Shown: positions 43,330 to 53,439 of the stretch, one piece after another
How positions within the stretch are numbered: position 1 is the stretch's first letter
Layout of the letters: every line of letters begins with the position of its first letter
Assembly (NCBI RefSeq): GCF_000600085.1
Contig: NZ_CP006821.1
Location: 1,550,001 to 1,614,000, forward strand
Reading direction: 5' to 3'
Source of the DNA: Helicobacter pylori oki112
GTDB taxonomy: Bacteria > Campylobacterota > Campylobacteria > Campylobacterales > Helicobacteraceae
Length of the DNA stretch: 64,000 bases
Position numbers and translations under genes: made by a program
Notes under the pieces: model-generated
What the model saw: only the letters and a program-made list of their open reading frames with translations
Told to the model about the DNA's origin: nothing
The model's database searches: none

Positions 43330-45750
43330 ATGGATTTTATCAATATAGAAAAAAAATGGCAAGAATTTTGGTGGAAAAATAAGAGTTTTGAGCCTAAAGA
43401 CGATTTTAACCTCCCTAAAAAATACATTTTGAGCATGCTGCCTTATCCTAGTGGGGAAATCCACATGGGGCATGTGCGCAATTACACCATTGGCGATGCG
43501 TTGGCGCGTTATTATCGTTTGCACCATTATAATGTGTTGCACCCTATGGGGTTTGATTCTTTTGGGATGCCTGCAGAAAATGCGGCCATTAAGCATGGTA
43601 TCCACCCTAAAACCTGGACTTATGAAAACATTGAAGCCATGCAAAAAGAGTTTGAAGCTTTAGGGTTTTCTTTTTCTAAAAACAGGGAATTTGCCACTTC
43701 AGATCCGGATTACACGAAATTTGAACAGCAATTTTTCATTGATTTGTGGGAAAAGGGGCTAATTTATCGCAAGAAAGCCATGCTCAATTGGTGCCCTAAC
43801 GACAAAACCGTTTTGGCTAATGAGCAAGTCATTGATGGGAGGTGTTGGCGTTGCGATACAGAAGTGATTCAAAAAGAACTCTATCAATATTATTTGAAGA
43901 TCACAAACTACGCTGAAGAATTGCTAAAAGACTTAGAAACTTTAGAAAATCATTGGCCTTCTCAAGTCCTAATTATGCAAAAAAACTGGATAGGGAAATC
44001 TAGCGGGTTGCAATTTGGTTTTAAAATCGCTGATGAGTGCTTGAAAGCTTGCAATGGCATTCAAGAAATTGAAGTTTTTACCACAAGAGCGGACACTATT
44101 TATGGCGTAACTTACATCGCCATCGCCCCAGAACACCCTTTAGTAGAGCATGCCATTAAGCAAGTGAGTCAAGAAGATTCAAAGATGATTAAAGCGATTT
44201 TAAACACGACTCAAAGAGAAAGAGCTTTAGAGAAAAAAGGGGCGTTTTTAGGCATTTATGCTATCCACCCTTTAACAAAGCAAAAAATCCCTGTTTGGGT
44301 GGCTAATTTCGCCCTAGCTAATTATGGTTCTGGGGCGTTAATGGGCGTGCCAGCCTGCGATGAAAGGGATTTTGAATTCGCTAATCTTTATCATATCCCT
44401 ATTAAAGTGATCACTCAAAGCCCTCAAAATTTGCCCCACACCAAAGAAGAGGTTTTAAAAAATAGCGGGGAGTGGAGCAATCTTTCTAGCTCAGTGGCCA
44501 GAGAAAAAATCATCGCTTATTTTGAAAAAGAAAACCTCGGTAAAAGGGTGATCAACTACCGCTTGCAAGATTGGGGAGTGAGCCGTCAAAGGTATTGGGG
44601 AGCGCCCATTCCTATGATTCATTGCAAACATTGCGGGATTGTGCCTGAAACCCAACTGCCGGTAACTTTACCTGAAGACATTGTGATTGATGGGGAGGGC
44701 AATCCGTTAGAAAAGCATGCGAGCTGGAAATTCGCTCAATGCCCTAAATGCCACAAAGACGCTTTAAGAGAAACAGACACCATGGACACTTTCATCCAAT
44801 CCAGTTGGTATTTCTTGCGCTACACCACGCCCAAAAACCAGCGTGAAAATCAAGCGTTTGATCAAAATTACTTGAAGTATTTCATGCCAGTGGATACTTA
44901 TATTGGCGGCATTGAGCATGCGATTTTGCACTTGTTATACGCGCGCTTTTTCACTAAGGCTTTAAGGGATTTGGGCTATCTTCATTTAGATGAGCCTTTC
45001 AAACAGCTTATCACTCAAGGCATGGTTTTAAAAAATGGCGCTAAGATGAGCAAATCTAAAGGCAATGTCGTTAGCCCTAAAGAGATACTTAAAAAATACG
45101 GGGCCGATGCGGCGAGGCTTTTTATCCTTTTTGCTGCCCCACCGGCTAAAGAATTAGAATGGAATGACAGCGCTTTAGAGGGCGCACACCGGTTTATCAA
45201 GCGCTTATACGATAAAGCGAACGCCATTACCCCTACCACTTCTAAGCCTGAATTTAAAGAAGTCAGCTTGAATGAAGCGCAAAAACTAGGGCGTAAAAAA
45301 GTCTATGAAGCGTTAAAAAAATCGCATGAAATTTTCAATAAGGCTGAAAGCGCTTACGCGTTTAACACTTTGATCGCAAGTTGCATGGAGGCTTTAAACG
45401 CTTTGAGTGCACAAAATAATGAGCAAATTTTATGCGAGGGTTATTTTGTGTTGTTGCAAATTTTAGAGCCTATTATCCCACACACCGCATGGGAGTTGAG
45501 CGAGAGGCTTTTTAAAAGAGAGAATTTTAAGCCTATAGCGATCGATGAAAACGCTTTGATGGAAGACTTTATGACTTTAGGGCTTACCATTAATGGCAAA
45601 AGGCGCGCGGAATTGAAAGTCAATATTAACGCCAGTAAGGAAGAAATTATTATTTTGGCTAAAAAAGAATTAGAGAAATATTTAGAAAAGGCGAGCGTTA
45701 AAAAAGAAATTTATGTGCCTAATAAGCTTGTTAATTTTGTTATCGCATGA
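43330..45750 (+). CDS. leuS: leucyl-tRNA synthetase
   Basis: LeuS charges tRNA-Leu. The 806-residue class Ia enzyme has [11 protein letters not shown] (HIGH motif, about 38-48), a CP1 editing domain with [13 protein letters not shown], zinc-type cysteines (CKHCGIVPE and CPKCH) and the KMSKS motif in [10 protein letters not shown] (about 565). A GTG lies directly before the ATG; I chose the ATG because AAGGGG sits at standard spacing. The stop overlaps lptE by ATGA. Ortholog of HP1547. Confidence 0.97.
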   Translation: MDFINIEKKWQEFWWKNKSFEPKDDFNLPKKYILSMLPYPSGEIHMGHVRNYTIGDALARYYRLHHYNVLHPMGFDSFGMPAENAAIKHGIHPKTWTYENIEAMQKEFEALGFSFSKNREFATSDPDYTKFEQQFFIDLWEKGLIYRKKAMLNWCPNDKTVLANEQVIDGRCWRCDTEVIQKELYQYYLKITNYAEELLKDLETLENHWPSQVLIMQKNWIGKSSGLQFGFKIADECLKACNGIQEIEVFTTRADTIYGVTYIAIAPEHPLVEHAIKQVSQEDSKMIKAILNTTQRERALEKKGAFLGIYAIHPLTKQKIPVWVANFALANYGSGALMGVPACDERDFEFANLYHIPIKVITQSPQNLPHTKEEVLKNSGEWSNLSSSVAREKIIAYFEKENLGKRVINYRLQDWGVSRQRYWGAPIPMIHCKHCGIVPETQLPVTLPEDIVIDGEGNPLEKHASWKFAQCPKCHKDALRETDTMDTFIQSSWYFLRYTTPKNQRENQAFDQNYLKYFMPVDTYIGGIEHAILHLLYARFFTKALRDLGYLHLDEPFKQLITQGMVLKNGAKMSKSKGNVVSPKEILKKYGADAARLFILFAAPPAKELEWNDSALEGAHRFIKRLYDKANAITPTTSKPEFKEVSLNEAQKLGRKKVYEALKKSHEIFNKAESAYAFNTLIASCMEALNALSAQNNEQILCEGYFVLLQILEPIIPHTAWELSERLFKRENFKPIAIDENALMEDFMTLGLTINGKRRAELKVNINASKEEIIILAKKELEKYLEKASVKKEIYVPNKLVNFVIA

Positions 45751-46259
45751 AGGCTTTACTTTTTTTTATTTTGTTGCTTTGGTTCAAGGGTTGTGGGTAT
45801 AAGCCCATCGCCGCTTACGCTCAAAACGCTTTAGGCGATAGCATATACGTGAAACTCATCGTGAATTTGCCTAACCCTGAAAACTCTGTAGAGTTTAAGG
45901 ATTTGATGAATCGTTTAGTCGTGCAACGCTTCCAAAGCCGCTTAGCGAGTGAAAAGGATGCGGATTCTATCATTATTATAGAAATCACGAATGTAACCGA
46001 TACGAGTATCACGCAAAATAAAGAAGGCTTTACGACTTTCTATCGCGCGACTGTGTCTGTAAGCTACACTTACGATAACAAAAGAGGCACACAAAAGACT
46101 TTTCAAAATAGCGGGTATTACAATTACGCTGTGAATTTGCAAGACCCCCTTAATACCTACCAGAACCGCTATTACGCGATCAATCAGGCTGTGGAGCAAA
46201 CTTTGACTAAATTTGTGGCTCAAATCGCTTATGAAGGGAAATTCAATAATGAAAAATAG
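45747..46259 (+). CDS. lptE: LPS-assembly lipoprotein LptE
   Basis: LptE plugs the LptD barrel that inserts LPS into the outer membrane. The 170-residue protein begins with a hydrophobic signal (about 1-13) and a lipobox-like FKGCGYKP, with the acylated Cys at 16; the GCGY context is typical of LptE. The rest is mixed alpha/beta with repeated NxxD and YTY segments. It overlaps leuS by 4 nt and folC by 11 nt. Corresponds to HP1546. The family call rests on lipobox, size and context. Confidence 0.72.
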   Translation: MKALLFFILLLWFKGCGYKPIAAYAQNALGDSIYVKLIVNLPNPENSVEFKDLMNRLVVQRFQSRLASEKDADSIIIIEITNVTDTSITQNKEGFTTFYRATVSVSYTYDNKRGTQKTFQNSGYYNYAVNLQDPLNTYQNRYYAINQAVEQTLTKFVAQIAYEGKFNNEK

Positions 46260-47418
46260 CCCTAGATTGAGCGCGTTTTTAGAAACAAAGCCTAAAGAAT
46301 ACCACAAGTTTGATCCTAGCCGTTTCATTCAAATTTATAAAGATTTTAAAAACGCTTTTTTTGAGGTTCAAGCGAAAGTCATTCATGTGGTAGGGACTAA
46401 TGGCAAGGGCAGTACAGGGCGGTTTTTAACCCTTTTATTAGCCGATCAAAATTTTAAGGTGTTGCATTTCACCTCCCCTCATGTTTTTGAATTTAGGGAG
46501 CGCTTTTTTGTGAATGGCTCTGTTGTTGAAGAAAGCGTTTTAGAAAACGCCCACCAGCAATTGCAATCGCACGCTTTCAGTAGCACTTGCTCGTATTTTG
46601 AATACGCTACCTTACTAGCCGTCATGCTCGCTAAAGATTGCGATTATTTGGTTTTAGAAGCAGGGCTTGGGGGGGAGTTTGACAGCACGAACGCTTTAGA
46701 AAAAACCCTAAGCGTTTTCACCCCCATTGATTATGATCATAAGGAATTTTTAGGGGATAGTTTAGAAAGCATTGCGACTACTAAATTAAAAGCGATGAGC
46801 CCTCTTAATATCATCGCTCCCCAACAAGAACTGGTTTTAAATGTGGCTCAAAAGATCGCCAAAGACAAACACGCAAAATTGATTGTGGTTCAAAATGAGA
46901 TTTCAAAAGGAGTCAAGGATTATATTGAACGCTACCATTTAGCCCATTTTTTAGCGATGAATTTAGAAGTGGCCCTAAAAGCGTTTGAAACGCTTATGCC
47001 ATGCAATAAACAAGAAGTTTTAAAAAACCTAAAGCCCCTAAATTTAATCGGCCGTTGCGAGCTTTTAAGCCCTAATATCTTAATAGATGTGGGGCATAAC
47101 CCCCATAGCGCTAAAGCCTTAAAAGAAGAGATCAAACGCGTTTTTAACACTAAAATTATTTTAATTTATAATTGCTATCAAGATAAAGACGCTTGTGGGG
47201 TGTTAGAAATTTTAAAGCCTGTGGTTAAAAAGGTTTTGATTTTAGAATTGCATAATGAAAGAATTATCCAATTAGAAAAACTTAAAGGGATTTTAGAAAC
47301 TTTAGGGTTAGAACACGCTTTGTTTGAAGATTTGAAAGAAAATGAAAATTATTTGGTGTATGGCTCATTTCTGGTAGCCAACGCTTTTTATGAACGCTAT
47401 CAAAAGAAGAGGGATTGA
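46249..47418 (+). CDS. folC: folylpolyglutamate/dihydrofolate synthase
   Basis: FolC adds glutamate to dihydropteroate and folates. The 389-residue Mur-ligase-type enzyme has the P-loop VVGTNGKGSTGRF (about 43-55), EAGLGGEFDSTNA (about 142-154), a DYDHKEFLG segment and the C-terminal domain with DVGHNPHSAKAL. I chose ATG 46249 inside the end of lptE rather than an upstream ATG at 46213 that adds 12 unrelated residues. Overlaps csd2 by one base. Ortholog of HP1545. Confidence 0.93.
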   Translation: MKNSPRLSAFLETKPKEYHKFDPSRFIQIYKDFKNAFFEVQAKVIHVVGTNGKGSTGRFLTLLLADQNFKVLHFTSPHVFEFRERFFVNGSVVEESVLENAHQQLQSHAFSSTCSYFEYATLLAVMLAKDCDYLVLEAGLGGEFDSTNALEKTLSVFTPIDYDHKEFLGDSLESIATTKLKAMSPLNIIAPQQELVLNVAQKIAKDKHAKLIVVQNEISKGVKDYIERYHLAHFLAMNLEVALKAFETLMPCNKQEVLKNLKPLNLIGRCELLSPNILIDVGHNPHSAKALKEEIKRVFNTKIILIYNCYQDKDACGVLEILKPVVKKVLILELHNERIIQLEKLKGILETLGLEHALFEDLKENENYLVYGSFLVANAFYERYQKKRD

Positions 47419-48344
47419 TGCCACAAAACCAGCTTGTGATCACCATCATTGATGAATCAGGCTCTAAACAGCTCAAATTTTCTAAAAATTTAAAACGCAA
47501 TCTCATCATTTCTGTTATCATTCTTTTATTGATCGTGGGGCTTGGCGTAGGGTTTTTAAAATTTTTAATCGCTAAAATGGATACGATGACAAGCGAGAGG
47601 AATGCGGTTTTAAGGGATTTTAGGGATTTATATCAAAAAAATTACACTTTGACAAAAGAGATTAAAAACAAGCGAGAAGAGCTCTTTATTGTGGGGCAAA
47701 AGATTCGCACGATAGAATCCTTGATTGAAGTCAAAAGAGGGGCCAATGGGGGCGTGCATCTCTATGATGAAGTGGATTTAGACAATTTGAATTTGGCTCA
47801 AAAACATTTAGCGCTCATGCTCATTCCTAATGGCATGCCCTTGAAAACTTATAGCGCTATCAAACCCACCAAAGAAAGGAACCACCCCATTAAAAAAATT
47901 AAGGGCGTTGAATCTGGGATTGATTTTATCGCGCCATTGAACACGCCTGTTTATGCGAGCGCTGATGGGATTGTGGATTTTGTGAAAACCAATTCTAATG
48001 TGGGGTATGGGAACTTGGTGCGCATTGAACATGCGTTTGGTTTTAGCTCCATTTACACGCATTTAGATCATGTCAATGTGCAGACCAAAAGCTTTATCCA
48101 AAAAGGGCAGTTGGTTGGCTATAGCGGGAAGAGCGGTAATAGCGGCGGCGAAAAATTGCATTATGAAGTGCGCTTTTTAGGTAAAATTTTAGATGCAGAA
48201 AAATTTCTAGCATGGGATTTAGATCATTTTCAAAGCGCTTTAGAAGAAAATAAATTTATTGAATGGAAGAATTTGTTTTGGGTTTTAGAAGACATTGTCC
48301 AGCTCCAAGAGCATGTGGATAAAGACGCGCTCATAAGCCAATAA
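47418..48344 (+). CDS. csd2: Csd2, LytM-domain cell-shape protein with degenerate active site
   Basis: Csd2 partners Csd1 in trimming peptidoglycan crosslinks to give the helical shape. The 308-residue protein has one membrane helix (about 30-52), a coiled coil (about 55-95) and a C-terminal M23/LytM domain. The zinc ligands are altered: the usual HxxxD is ESGID and the usual HxH is KLH (in EKLHYEVRF), so it is probably not catalytic, as described for Csd2. Its ATG overlaps the folC TGA. Ortholog of HP1544. Confidence 0.9.
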   Translation: MPQNQLVITIIDESGSKQLKFSKNLKRNLIISVIILLLIVGLGVGFLKFLIAKMDTMTSERNAVLRDFRDLYQKNYTLTKEIKNKREELFIVGQKIRTIESLIEVKRGANGGVHLYDEVDLDNLNLAQKHLALMLIPNGMPLKTYSAIKPTKERNHPIKKIKGVESGIDFIAPLNTPVYASADGIVDFVKTNSNVGYGNLVRIEHAFGFSSIYTHLDHVNVQTKSFIQKGQLVGYSGKSGNSGGEKLHYEVRFLGKILDAEKFLAWDLDHFQSALEENKFIEWKNLFWVLEDIVQLQEHVDKDALISQ

Positions 48345-48352
48345 GGATTTTA

Positions 48353-49291
48353 GTGTTTTTAGACAGGCGTTTGATTGTGATGGTTACGGACTCTAAAGGG
48401 AGCCGTTATCTTAATGTTCATATACTATTTCGTCAAATTGGCTTGTATGCACTTTTGAGCGTTGTGGGATCTTTATTGTTTTTAGGCATTTCGCTACTGG
48501 TTTTAAATAAAGAGATTAAAAACATTGACAAGCAGCATGCCTTAATCACTAAGGAATTTGAGAAAAAAAGAGAGACGAATGAAAAACTTTCTTTGCAAAT
48601 GGATGAATTTTTAGACGATTTGCAACTTTCAGGGGAGCGCATCAACGATTTAGAAGAAGTGGTGGGGGTGAATAGGCCTGAAGAAGAAAAAGAAGAGGGC
48701 AATTTTTCCAGCCGATTAGATGTCGCTGGGATTACCGGGCTTCAAAAAAGCTTTATCATGCGCCTTATCCCTAATGACTACCCGCTAGAATCCTATCGGC
48801 GCGTTTCAGCCGCCTTCAATAAAAGAATCCACCCTATTTTGCATGTGTTGCACAACCATACCGGGCTTGACTTGAGCACCGCTATTAACACCCCTGTGTA
48901 TGCGAGCGCGAGCGGGGTAGTGGGGTTAGCGAGCAAGGGGTGGAATGGGGGGTATGGGAATTTGATTAAAGTTTTCCACCCTTTTGGTTTTAAAACCTAC
49001 TACGCCCATTTGAATAAAATCATCGTAAAAACGGGCGAATTTGTCAAAAAAGGGCAGTTGATTGGGTATAGTGGCAATACAGGGATGAGTACAGGGCCGC
49101 ATTTGCATTATGAAGTGCGGTTTTTAAATCAACCCATAAACCCCATGAGTTTCACCAAATGGAACATGAAAGATTTTGAAGAAGTTTTCAATAAAGAAAG
49201 GAGCATCAGATGGCAATCTTTGATAACAATAATAAATCAGCTAATGCAAAAACAGGACCAGCGACTATCATCGCTCAAGGCACAAAAATAA
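48353..49291 (+). CDS. csd1: Csd1, LytM-family peptidoglycan endopeptidase
   Basis: Csd1 is the M23 DD-endopeptidase needed for helical cell shape. The 312-residue protein has an N-terminal membrane helix (about 25-45), a coiled coil (about 50-95) and a LytM domain with intact zinc ligands in HTGLD and HLHYEVRF. The start is a GTG with AAGGA upstream, 8 nt after csd2. It overlaps the next gene ccmA by 82 nt. Ortholog of HP1543. Confidence 0.93.
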   Translation: MFLDRRLIVMVTDSKGSRYLNVHILFRQIGLYALLSVVGSLLFLGISLLVLNKEIKNIDKQHALITKEFEKKRETNEKLSLQMDEFLDDLQLSGERINDLEEVVGVNRPEEEKEEGNFSSRLDVAGITGLQKSFIMRLIPNDYPLESYRRVSAAFNKRIHPILHVLHNHTGLDLSTAINTPVYASASGVVGLASKGWNGGYGNLIKVFHPFGFKTYYAHLNKIIVKTGEFVKKGQLIGYSGNTGMSTGPHLHYEVRFLNQPINPMSFTKWNMKDFEEVFNKERSIRWQSLITIINQLMQKQDQRLSSLKAQK

Positions 49292-49620
49292 AGGGGGAGC
49301 TTCATTTGGATTGCCATTTGCACATAGATGGCGAATTAGAAGGGGTGGTGCATTCTAAAAGCGCAGTGGTGATCGGGCAAACCGGCTCGGTAGTGGGTGA
49401 TATTTTCACTAATAAATTAGTGGTTAATGGCAAGTTCACTGGCACGGTGGAAGCGGAAGTGGTAGAAATCATGCCTTTAGGGCGCTTGGATGGTAAGATC
49501 TCTAGCCAAGAGCTTGTGGTGGAAAGAAAGGGGATTTTGATTGGGGAAACTCGCCCTAAGAATATTCAAGGGGGGGCGTTGTTGATCAATGAGCAAGAAA
49601 AGAAAATTGAAAATAAATAG
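49210..49620 (+). CDS. ccmA: bactofilin CcmA, cell-curvature scaffold
   Basis: CcmA is a cytosolic bactofilin that polymerises and positions Csd enzymes. The 136-residue protein has the bactofilin beta-helix: repeated GELHLDCHLHIDGELEG, SVVGDIFTNKLVVNGKF and GRLDGKISSQELVV patterns (about 27-110). The ATG lies inside csd1 in another frame with AAAGGAG at 49197-49203, so the last 82 nt of csd1 also encode the CcmA N-terminal tail. Ortholog of HP1542. Confidence 0.95.
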   Translation: MAIFDNNNKSANAKTGPATIIAQGTKIKGELHLDCHLHIDGELEGVVHSKSAVVIGQTGSVVGDIFTNKLVVNGKFTGTVEAEVVEIMPLGRLDGKISSQELVVERKGILIGETRPKNIQGGALLINEQEKKIENK

Positions 49621-49623
49621 GGA

Positions 49624-52600
49624 ATGATCCAATCTAGCCTTTATAGAGCCTTAAACAAAGGCTTTGATTATCAAATACTCGCTTGTAAGGATTTTAAAGA
49701 GTCCGAGCTCGCTAAAGAAGTCATAAGCTATTTTAAGCCAAATATCAAAGCCATTCTTTTCCCGGAGTTTAGGGCTAAAAAAAACGACGATTTGCGTTCG
49801 TTTTTTGAAGAATTTTTACAGCTTTTAGGGGGTTTAAGGGAGTTTTATCAAGCCTTAGAGAACAAGCAAGAAGCGATCATTATTGCCCCTATTAGCGCGT
49901 TATTGCACCATTTGCCTAAAAAAGAACTTTTAGAAAGCTTTAAAATCACTCTTTTAGAAAAATATAACCTTAAAGATTTAAAAGACAAGCTTTTTTATTA
50001 TGGTTATGAAATTTTAGACTTAGTGGAAGTGGAAGGCGAAGCGAGCTTTAGGGGGGATATTGTGGATATTTATGCGCCCAATTCTAAAGCGTATCGCTTG
50101 AGTTTTTTTGACATGGAGTGTGAGAGCATTAAGGAATTTGACCCCACCACTCAAATGAGCCTCAAAGAAGATTTGTTAGAAATTGAAATCCCCCCCACGC
50201 TTTTTAGTTTGAACGAACAATCTTATAAGGATCTGAAAACCAAAGTGGAGCAAAGCCCCTTAAATAGCTTTTCTAAAGATTTAACTAGTTTTGGTTTGTG
50301 GTTTTTAGGAGAAAAAGCAAACGATTTGTTGCATGCCTATAAAAGCGTTATAAGCCCTAGAGCTTTAGAAGAAATCCAAGAATTAGCGAGCTTAAACGAA
50401 TTGGATGGTGAGCGTTTCAAATTTTTAAAGGTTTTAGAAAACCCGCAAGGCTATGAAGATTTAGAAATCCATGCGCATGCCCTAGAAAGCTTTATAGCTT
50501 TGCATTCAAATCGTAAAATCACGCTCCTAGCCCCTAATAAAACGATTTTAGACAATGCGATAAGCGCGCTTGAAAAAAGCCATATTGAATGCGTCATCGC
50601 CCCCTTTGTGCTAAACTTTAAAACCCCTGATGGGATTTTTATTTCGCTCAATTCTTTTGAAAGGAAGAAAAAACGCCAAAAATCCAAGCTCGCTTTGAAT
50701 GAATTGAATGCGGGCGAATGGGTGGTGCATGATGATTATGGGGTGGGCGTGTTTTCTCAATTAGTCCAACACAGCGTTTTAGGGAGCAAGAGGGATTTTT
50801 TAGAAATCGCTTATTGGGGCGAAGACAAACTGCTATTACCGGTAGAAAACCTGCACCTAATCGCTCGCTATGTGGCGCAAAGCGATAGCGTGCCAACTAA
50901 AGACCGGCTAGGGAAAGGGAGTTTTCTCAAACTGAAAGCTAAGGTTAAGACTAAGCTTTTAGAGATTGCAGGCAAGATCATTGAATTAGCGGCTGAACGC
51001 AATTTGATCTTGGGTAAAAAGATGGACACGCATTTAGCGGAGTTGGAAGTCTTTAAATCGCATGCGGGGTTTGAATACACAAGCGATCAAGAAAAGGCTA
51101 TCGCTGAAATTTCAAAGGATTTAAGCTCTAAGAGAGTGATGGACAGATTACTGAGTGGGGATGTGGGTTTTGGGAAAACAGAAGTAGCGATGCATGCGAT
51201 TTTTTGCGCGTTTTTGAACGGCTTTCAAAGCGCTCTGGTTGTGCCTACTACTTTATTAGCGCACCAGCATTTTGAGACTTTAAGGGCGCGTTTTGAAAAT
51301 TTTGGCGTTAAAGTGGCTCGTTTGGACAGGTATGCGAGCGAAAAAAACAAGCTTTTAAAGGCGGTGGAATTAGGGCTAATTGATGTGCTTGTAGGCACGC
51401 ATGCGATTTTAGGCGCGAAATTTAAAAACTTGGGCTTAGTGGTGGTGGATGAAGAGCATAAATTTGGTGTGAAACAAAAAGAAGCTTTAAAAGAATTGAG
51501 TAAAAGCGTGCATTTTTTAAGCATGTCCGCTACGCCTATTCCGCGCACTCTAAACATGGCACTCTCTCAAATTAAAGGCATCAGCTCTTTAAAAATCCCG
51601 CCCACAGACAGAAAGCCCAGCCGCACTTTTTTGAAAGAAAAGAATGACGAACTCTTAAAAGAGATTATTCATAGAGAATTGCGCCGTAACGGGCAAATTT
51701 TTTACATCCATAACCACATCGCTAGCATTTCAAAAGTCAAAACCAAGCTAGAAGATTTAATCCCTAAACTCAAAATCGCCATTTTGCATTCCCAAATTAG
51801 CGCTCATGAGAGCGAAGAAATCATGCTAGAGTTTGCTAAGGGAAACTATCAGGTTTTATTATGCACTTCCATTGTGGAATCAGGGATTCATTTGCCTAAC
51901 GCTAACATGATTATTATAGATAACGCGCAAAATTTTGGGCTGGCTGATTTGCACCAATTAAGAGGGCGTGTGGGGAGGGGCAAAAAAGAAGGCTTTTGCT
52001 ATTTCCTCATAGAAGATCAAAAAAGTTTGAATGAACAGGCCCTAAAACGCTTGCTCGCTTTAGAAAAAAATTCGTATTTAGGCAGCGGGGAGAGTATTGC
52101 TTATCATGATTTAGAAATTAGGGGGGGCGGGAATTTGCTCGGGCAAGATCAAAGCGGGCATATTAAAAATATCGGTTATGCACTCTATACGCGCATGCTT
52201 GAAGATGCGATTTATGAATTGAGTGGGGGGAAAAAAAGGCTTGAAAAGAGCGTAGAAATCCAATTGAGCGTGAGCGCTTTTTTAAACCCTGAACTCATTG
52301 CAAGCGATAGTTTGAGATTGGATTTGTACCGCCGTTTGAGTTTGTGTGAAAATACAGATGAGGTGGGGCAAATCCATGAAGAAATAGAAGACAGGTTTGG
52401 CAAAATAGACGATTTGAGCGCTCAATTTTTGCAAATCATTACGCTTAAAATTCTAGCCAACCAGCTTGGAATCATTAAGCTTTCTAATTTCAATCAAAAC
52501 ATCACCATTACTTATAGCGATGAAAAGAAAGAAAGCTTAAAAGCCCCAAGCAAAGACGATAACGATATTTTAGAAACCCTTTTGAAACATTTGCACGCTC

Positions 52601-52635
52601 AAATTTCTTTAAAATCATTACGCTTAAAATTCTAG
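49624..52635 (+). CDS. mfd: transcription-repair coupling factor Mfd, with altered C-terminus
   Basis: Mfd removes stalled RNA polymerase and recruits UvrA. The 1003-residue protein has the UvrB-like N-terminus, the RNA polymerase-interacting domain (EWVVHDDYGVGVF, about 361-373), a RecG-type translocase with SGDVGFGKTEVA, DEEHKFGVKQK and SATPIPRTLNMAL, and the regulatory C-terminal domain. It starts 3 nt after ccmA. A 179-bp duplication at the 3' end replaces the original last residues: without it the frame would end SLKRH, but now it ends in a new short tail. Only the extreme C-terminus is changed. Ortholog of HP1541. Confidence 0.95.
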   Translation: MIQSSLYRALNKGFDYQILACKDFKESELAKEVISYFKPNIKAILFPEFRAKKNDDLRSFFEEFLQLLGGLREFYQALENKQEAIIIAPISALLHHLPKKELLESFKITLLEKYNLKDLKDKLFYYGYEILDLVEVEGEASFRGDIVDIYAPNSKAYRLSFFDMECESIKEFDPTTQMSLKEDLLEIEIPPTLFSLNEQSYKDLKTKVEQSPLNSFSKDLTSFGLWFLGEKANDLLHAYKSVISPRALEEIQELASLNELDGERFKFLKVLENPQGYEDLEIHAHALESFIALHSNRKITLLAPNKTILDNAISALEKSHIECVIAPFVLNFKTPDGIFISLNSFERKKKRQKSKLALNELNAGEWVVHDDYGVGVFSQLVQHSVLGSKRDFLEIAYWGEDKLLLPVENLHLIARYVAQSDSVPTKDRLGKGSFLKLKAKVKTKLLEIAGKIIELAAERNLILGKKMDTHLAELEVFKSHAGFEYTSDQEKAIAEISKDLSSKRVMDRLLSGDVGFGKTEVAMHAIFCAFLNGFQSALVVPTTLLAHQHFETLRARFENFGVKVARLDRYASEKNKLLKAVELGLIDVLVGTHAILGAKFKNLGLVVVDEEHKFGVKQKEALKELSKSVHFLSMSATPIPRTLNMALSQIKGISSLKIPPTDRKPSRTFLKEKNDELLKEIIHRELRRNGQIFYIHNHIASISKVKTKLEDLIPKLKIAILHSQISAHESEEIMLEFAKGNYQVLLCTSIVESGIHLPNANMIIIDNAQNFGLADLHQLRGRVGRGKKEGFCYFLIEDQKSLNEQALKRLLALEKNSYLGSGESIAYHDLEIRGGGNLLGQDQSGHIKNIGYALYTRMLEDAIYELSGGKKRLEKSVEIQLSVSAFLNPELIASDSLRLDLYRRLSLCENTDEVGQIHEEIEDRFGKIDDLSAQFLQIITLKILANQLGIIKLSNFNQNITITYSDEKKESLKAPSKDDNDILETLLKHLHAQISLKSLRLKF

Positions 52636-52792
52636 CCAACCAGCTTGGCATCATTAAACTTTCTAATTTCAATCAAAACATCACCATTACTTATAGCGAT
52701 GAAAAGAAAGAAAGCTTAAAAGCCCCAAGCAAAGACGATAACGATATTTTAGAAACCCTTTTGAAACATTTGCACGCTCAAATTTCTTTAAA
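52433..52792 (+). repeat. 179-bp tandem duplication at the 3' end of mfd
   Basis: Copies 52433-52611 and 52612-52790 are nearly identical; I see two differences (GGAATC/GGCATC and AAGCTT/AAACTT). The second copy lies beyond the stop codon because 179 is not a multiple of three. The ancestral stop context, after AAAGCGACACTAA, is found just past the second copy. Confidence 0.92.
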
Positions 52793-52925
52793 GCGACACT
52801 AAAAGCATTTGATTTTAGCGTTAATTTTGTTATTTTAAAAAGATTATTAAGAGAGTTTGTTGTAAAATAGGGATTTGCTATGCCTTTAGTCGTTAAAAGG
52901 TAATTATCATTAAGGAGTTTTTTAC

Positions 52926-53429
52926 ATGGCAGATATTCAAAGGCGTGATTTTTTAGGAATGAGCCTTGCTAGTGTTACAGCTATAGGGGCTATAGCGAGT
53001 CTGGTAGCGATGAAAAAGACTTGGGATCCGCTTCCAAGCGTTGTTTCAGCCGGTTTTACGACCATAGATGTGGCGAACATGCAAGAAGGGCAGTTTTCCA
53101 CCGTGGAATGGCGTGGGAAACCGGTCTATATCCTCAAGCGTTCTAAAAAAGAGGGCTTTAATGAAAAGCGCGATTTTAAAATTGGCGAGAGCGTTTTTAC
53201 CACAGCCATTCAAATTTGCACGCATTTAGGGTGTATCCCCACTTATCAAGATGAAGAAAAAGGCTTTTTATGCCCATGCCATGGGGGGCGTTTCACTTCT
53301 GATGGCGTGAATATTGCCGGCACTCCCCCTCCACGCCCTTTTGATATTCCGCCTTTTAAAATTGAAGGCAATAAGATCACTTTTGGTGAAGCCGGGGCTG
53401 AATACAAGAAAATGATGGCTAAAGCGTAA
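52926..53429 (+). CDS. petA: ubiquinol-cytochrome c reductase iron-sulfur (Rieske) subunit
   Basis: The Rieske subunit of the bc1 complex passes electrons from menaquinol to cytochrome c1. The 167-residue protein begins with a Tat-type signal (RRDFLG at about 6-11, then a hydrophobic helix to about 32) and has the [2Fe-2S] ligands in CTHLGC (about 99-104) and CPCHGG. First gene of petABC. Upstream are a TGTAAAAT (52861-52868) that may be the -10 and an A/T-rich TAATTATCATTA (52901-52912) before the AAGGAG. Ortholog of HP1540. Confidence 0.96.
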   Translation: MADIQRRDFLGMSLASVTAIGAIASLVAMKKTWDPLPSVVSAGFTTIDVANMQEGQFSTVEWRGKPVYILKRSKKEGFNEKRDFKIGESVFTTAIQICTHLGCIPTYQDEEKGFLCPCHGGRFTSDGVNIAGTPPPRPFDIPPFKIEGNKITFGEAGAEYKKMMAKA

Positions 53430-53439
53430 GGAGAGTTCA

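Noticed and set aside
52901-52912. TAATTATCATTA before petA as a Fur box
   Set aside because: Only a partial match to the TAATAATNATTATTA pattern; I mention it under petA but do not list it as an operator.
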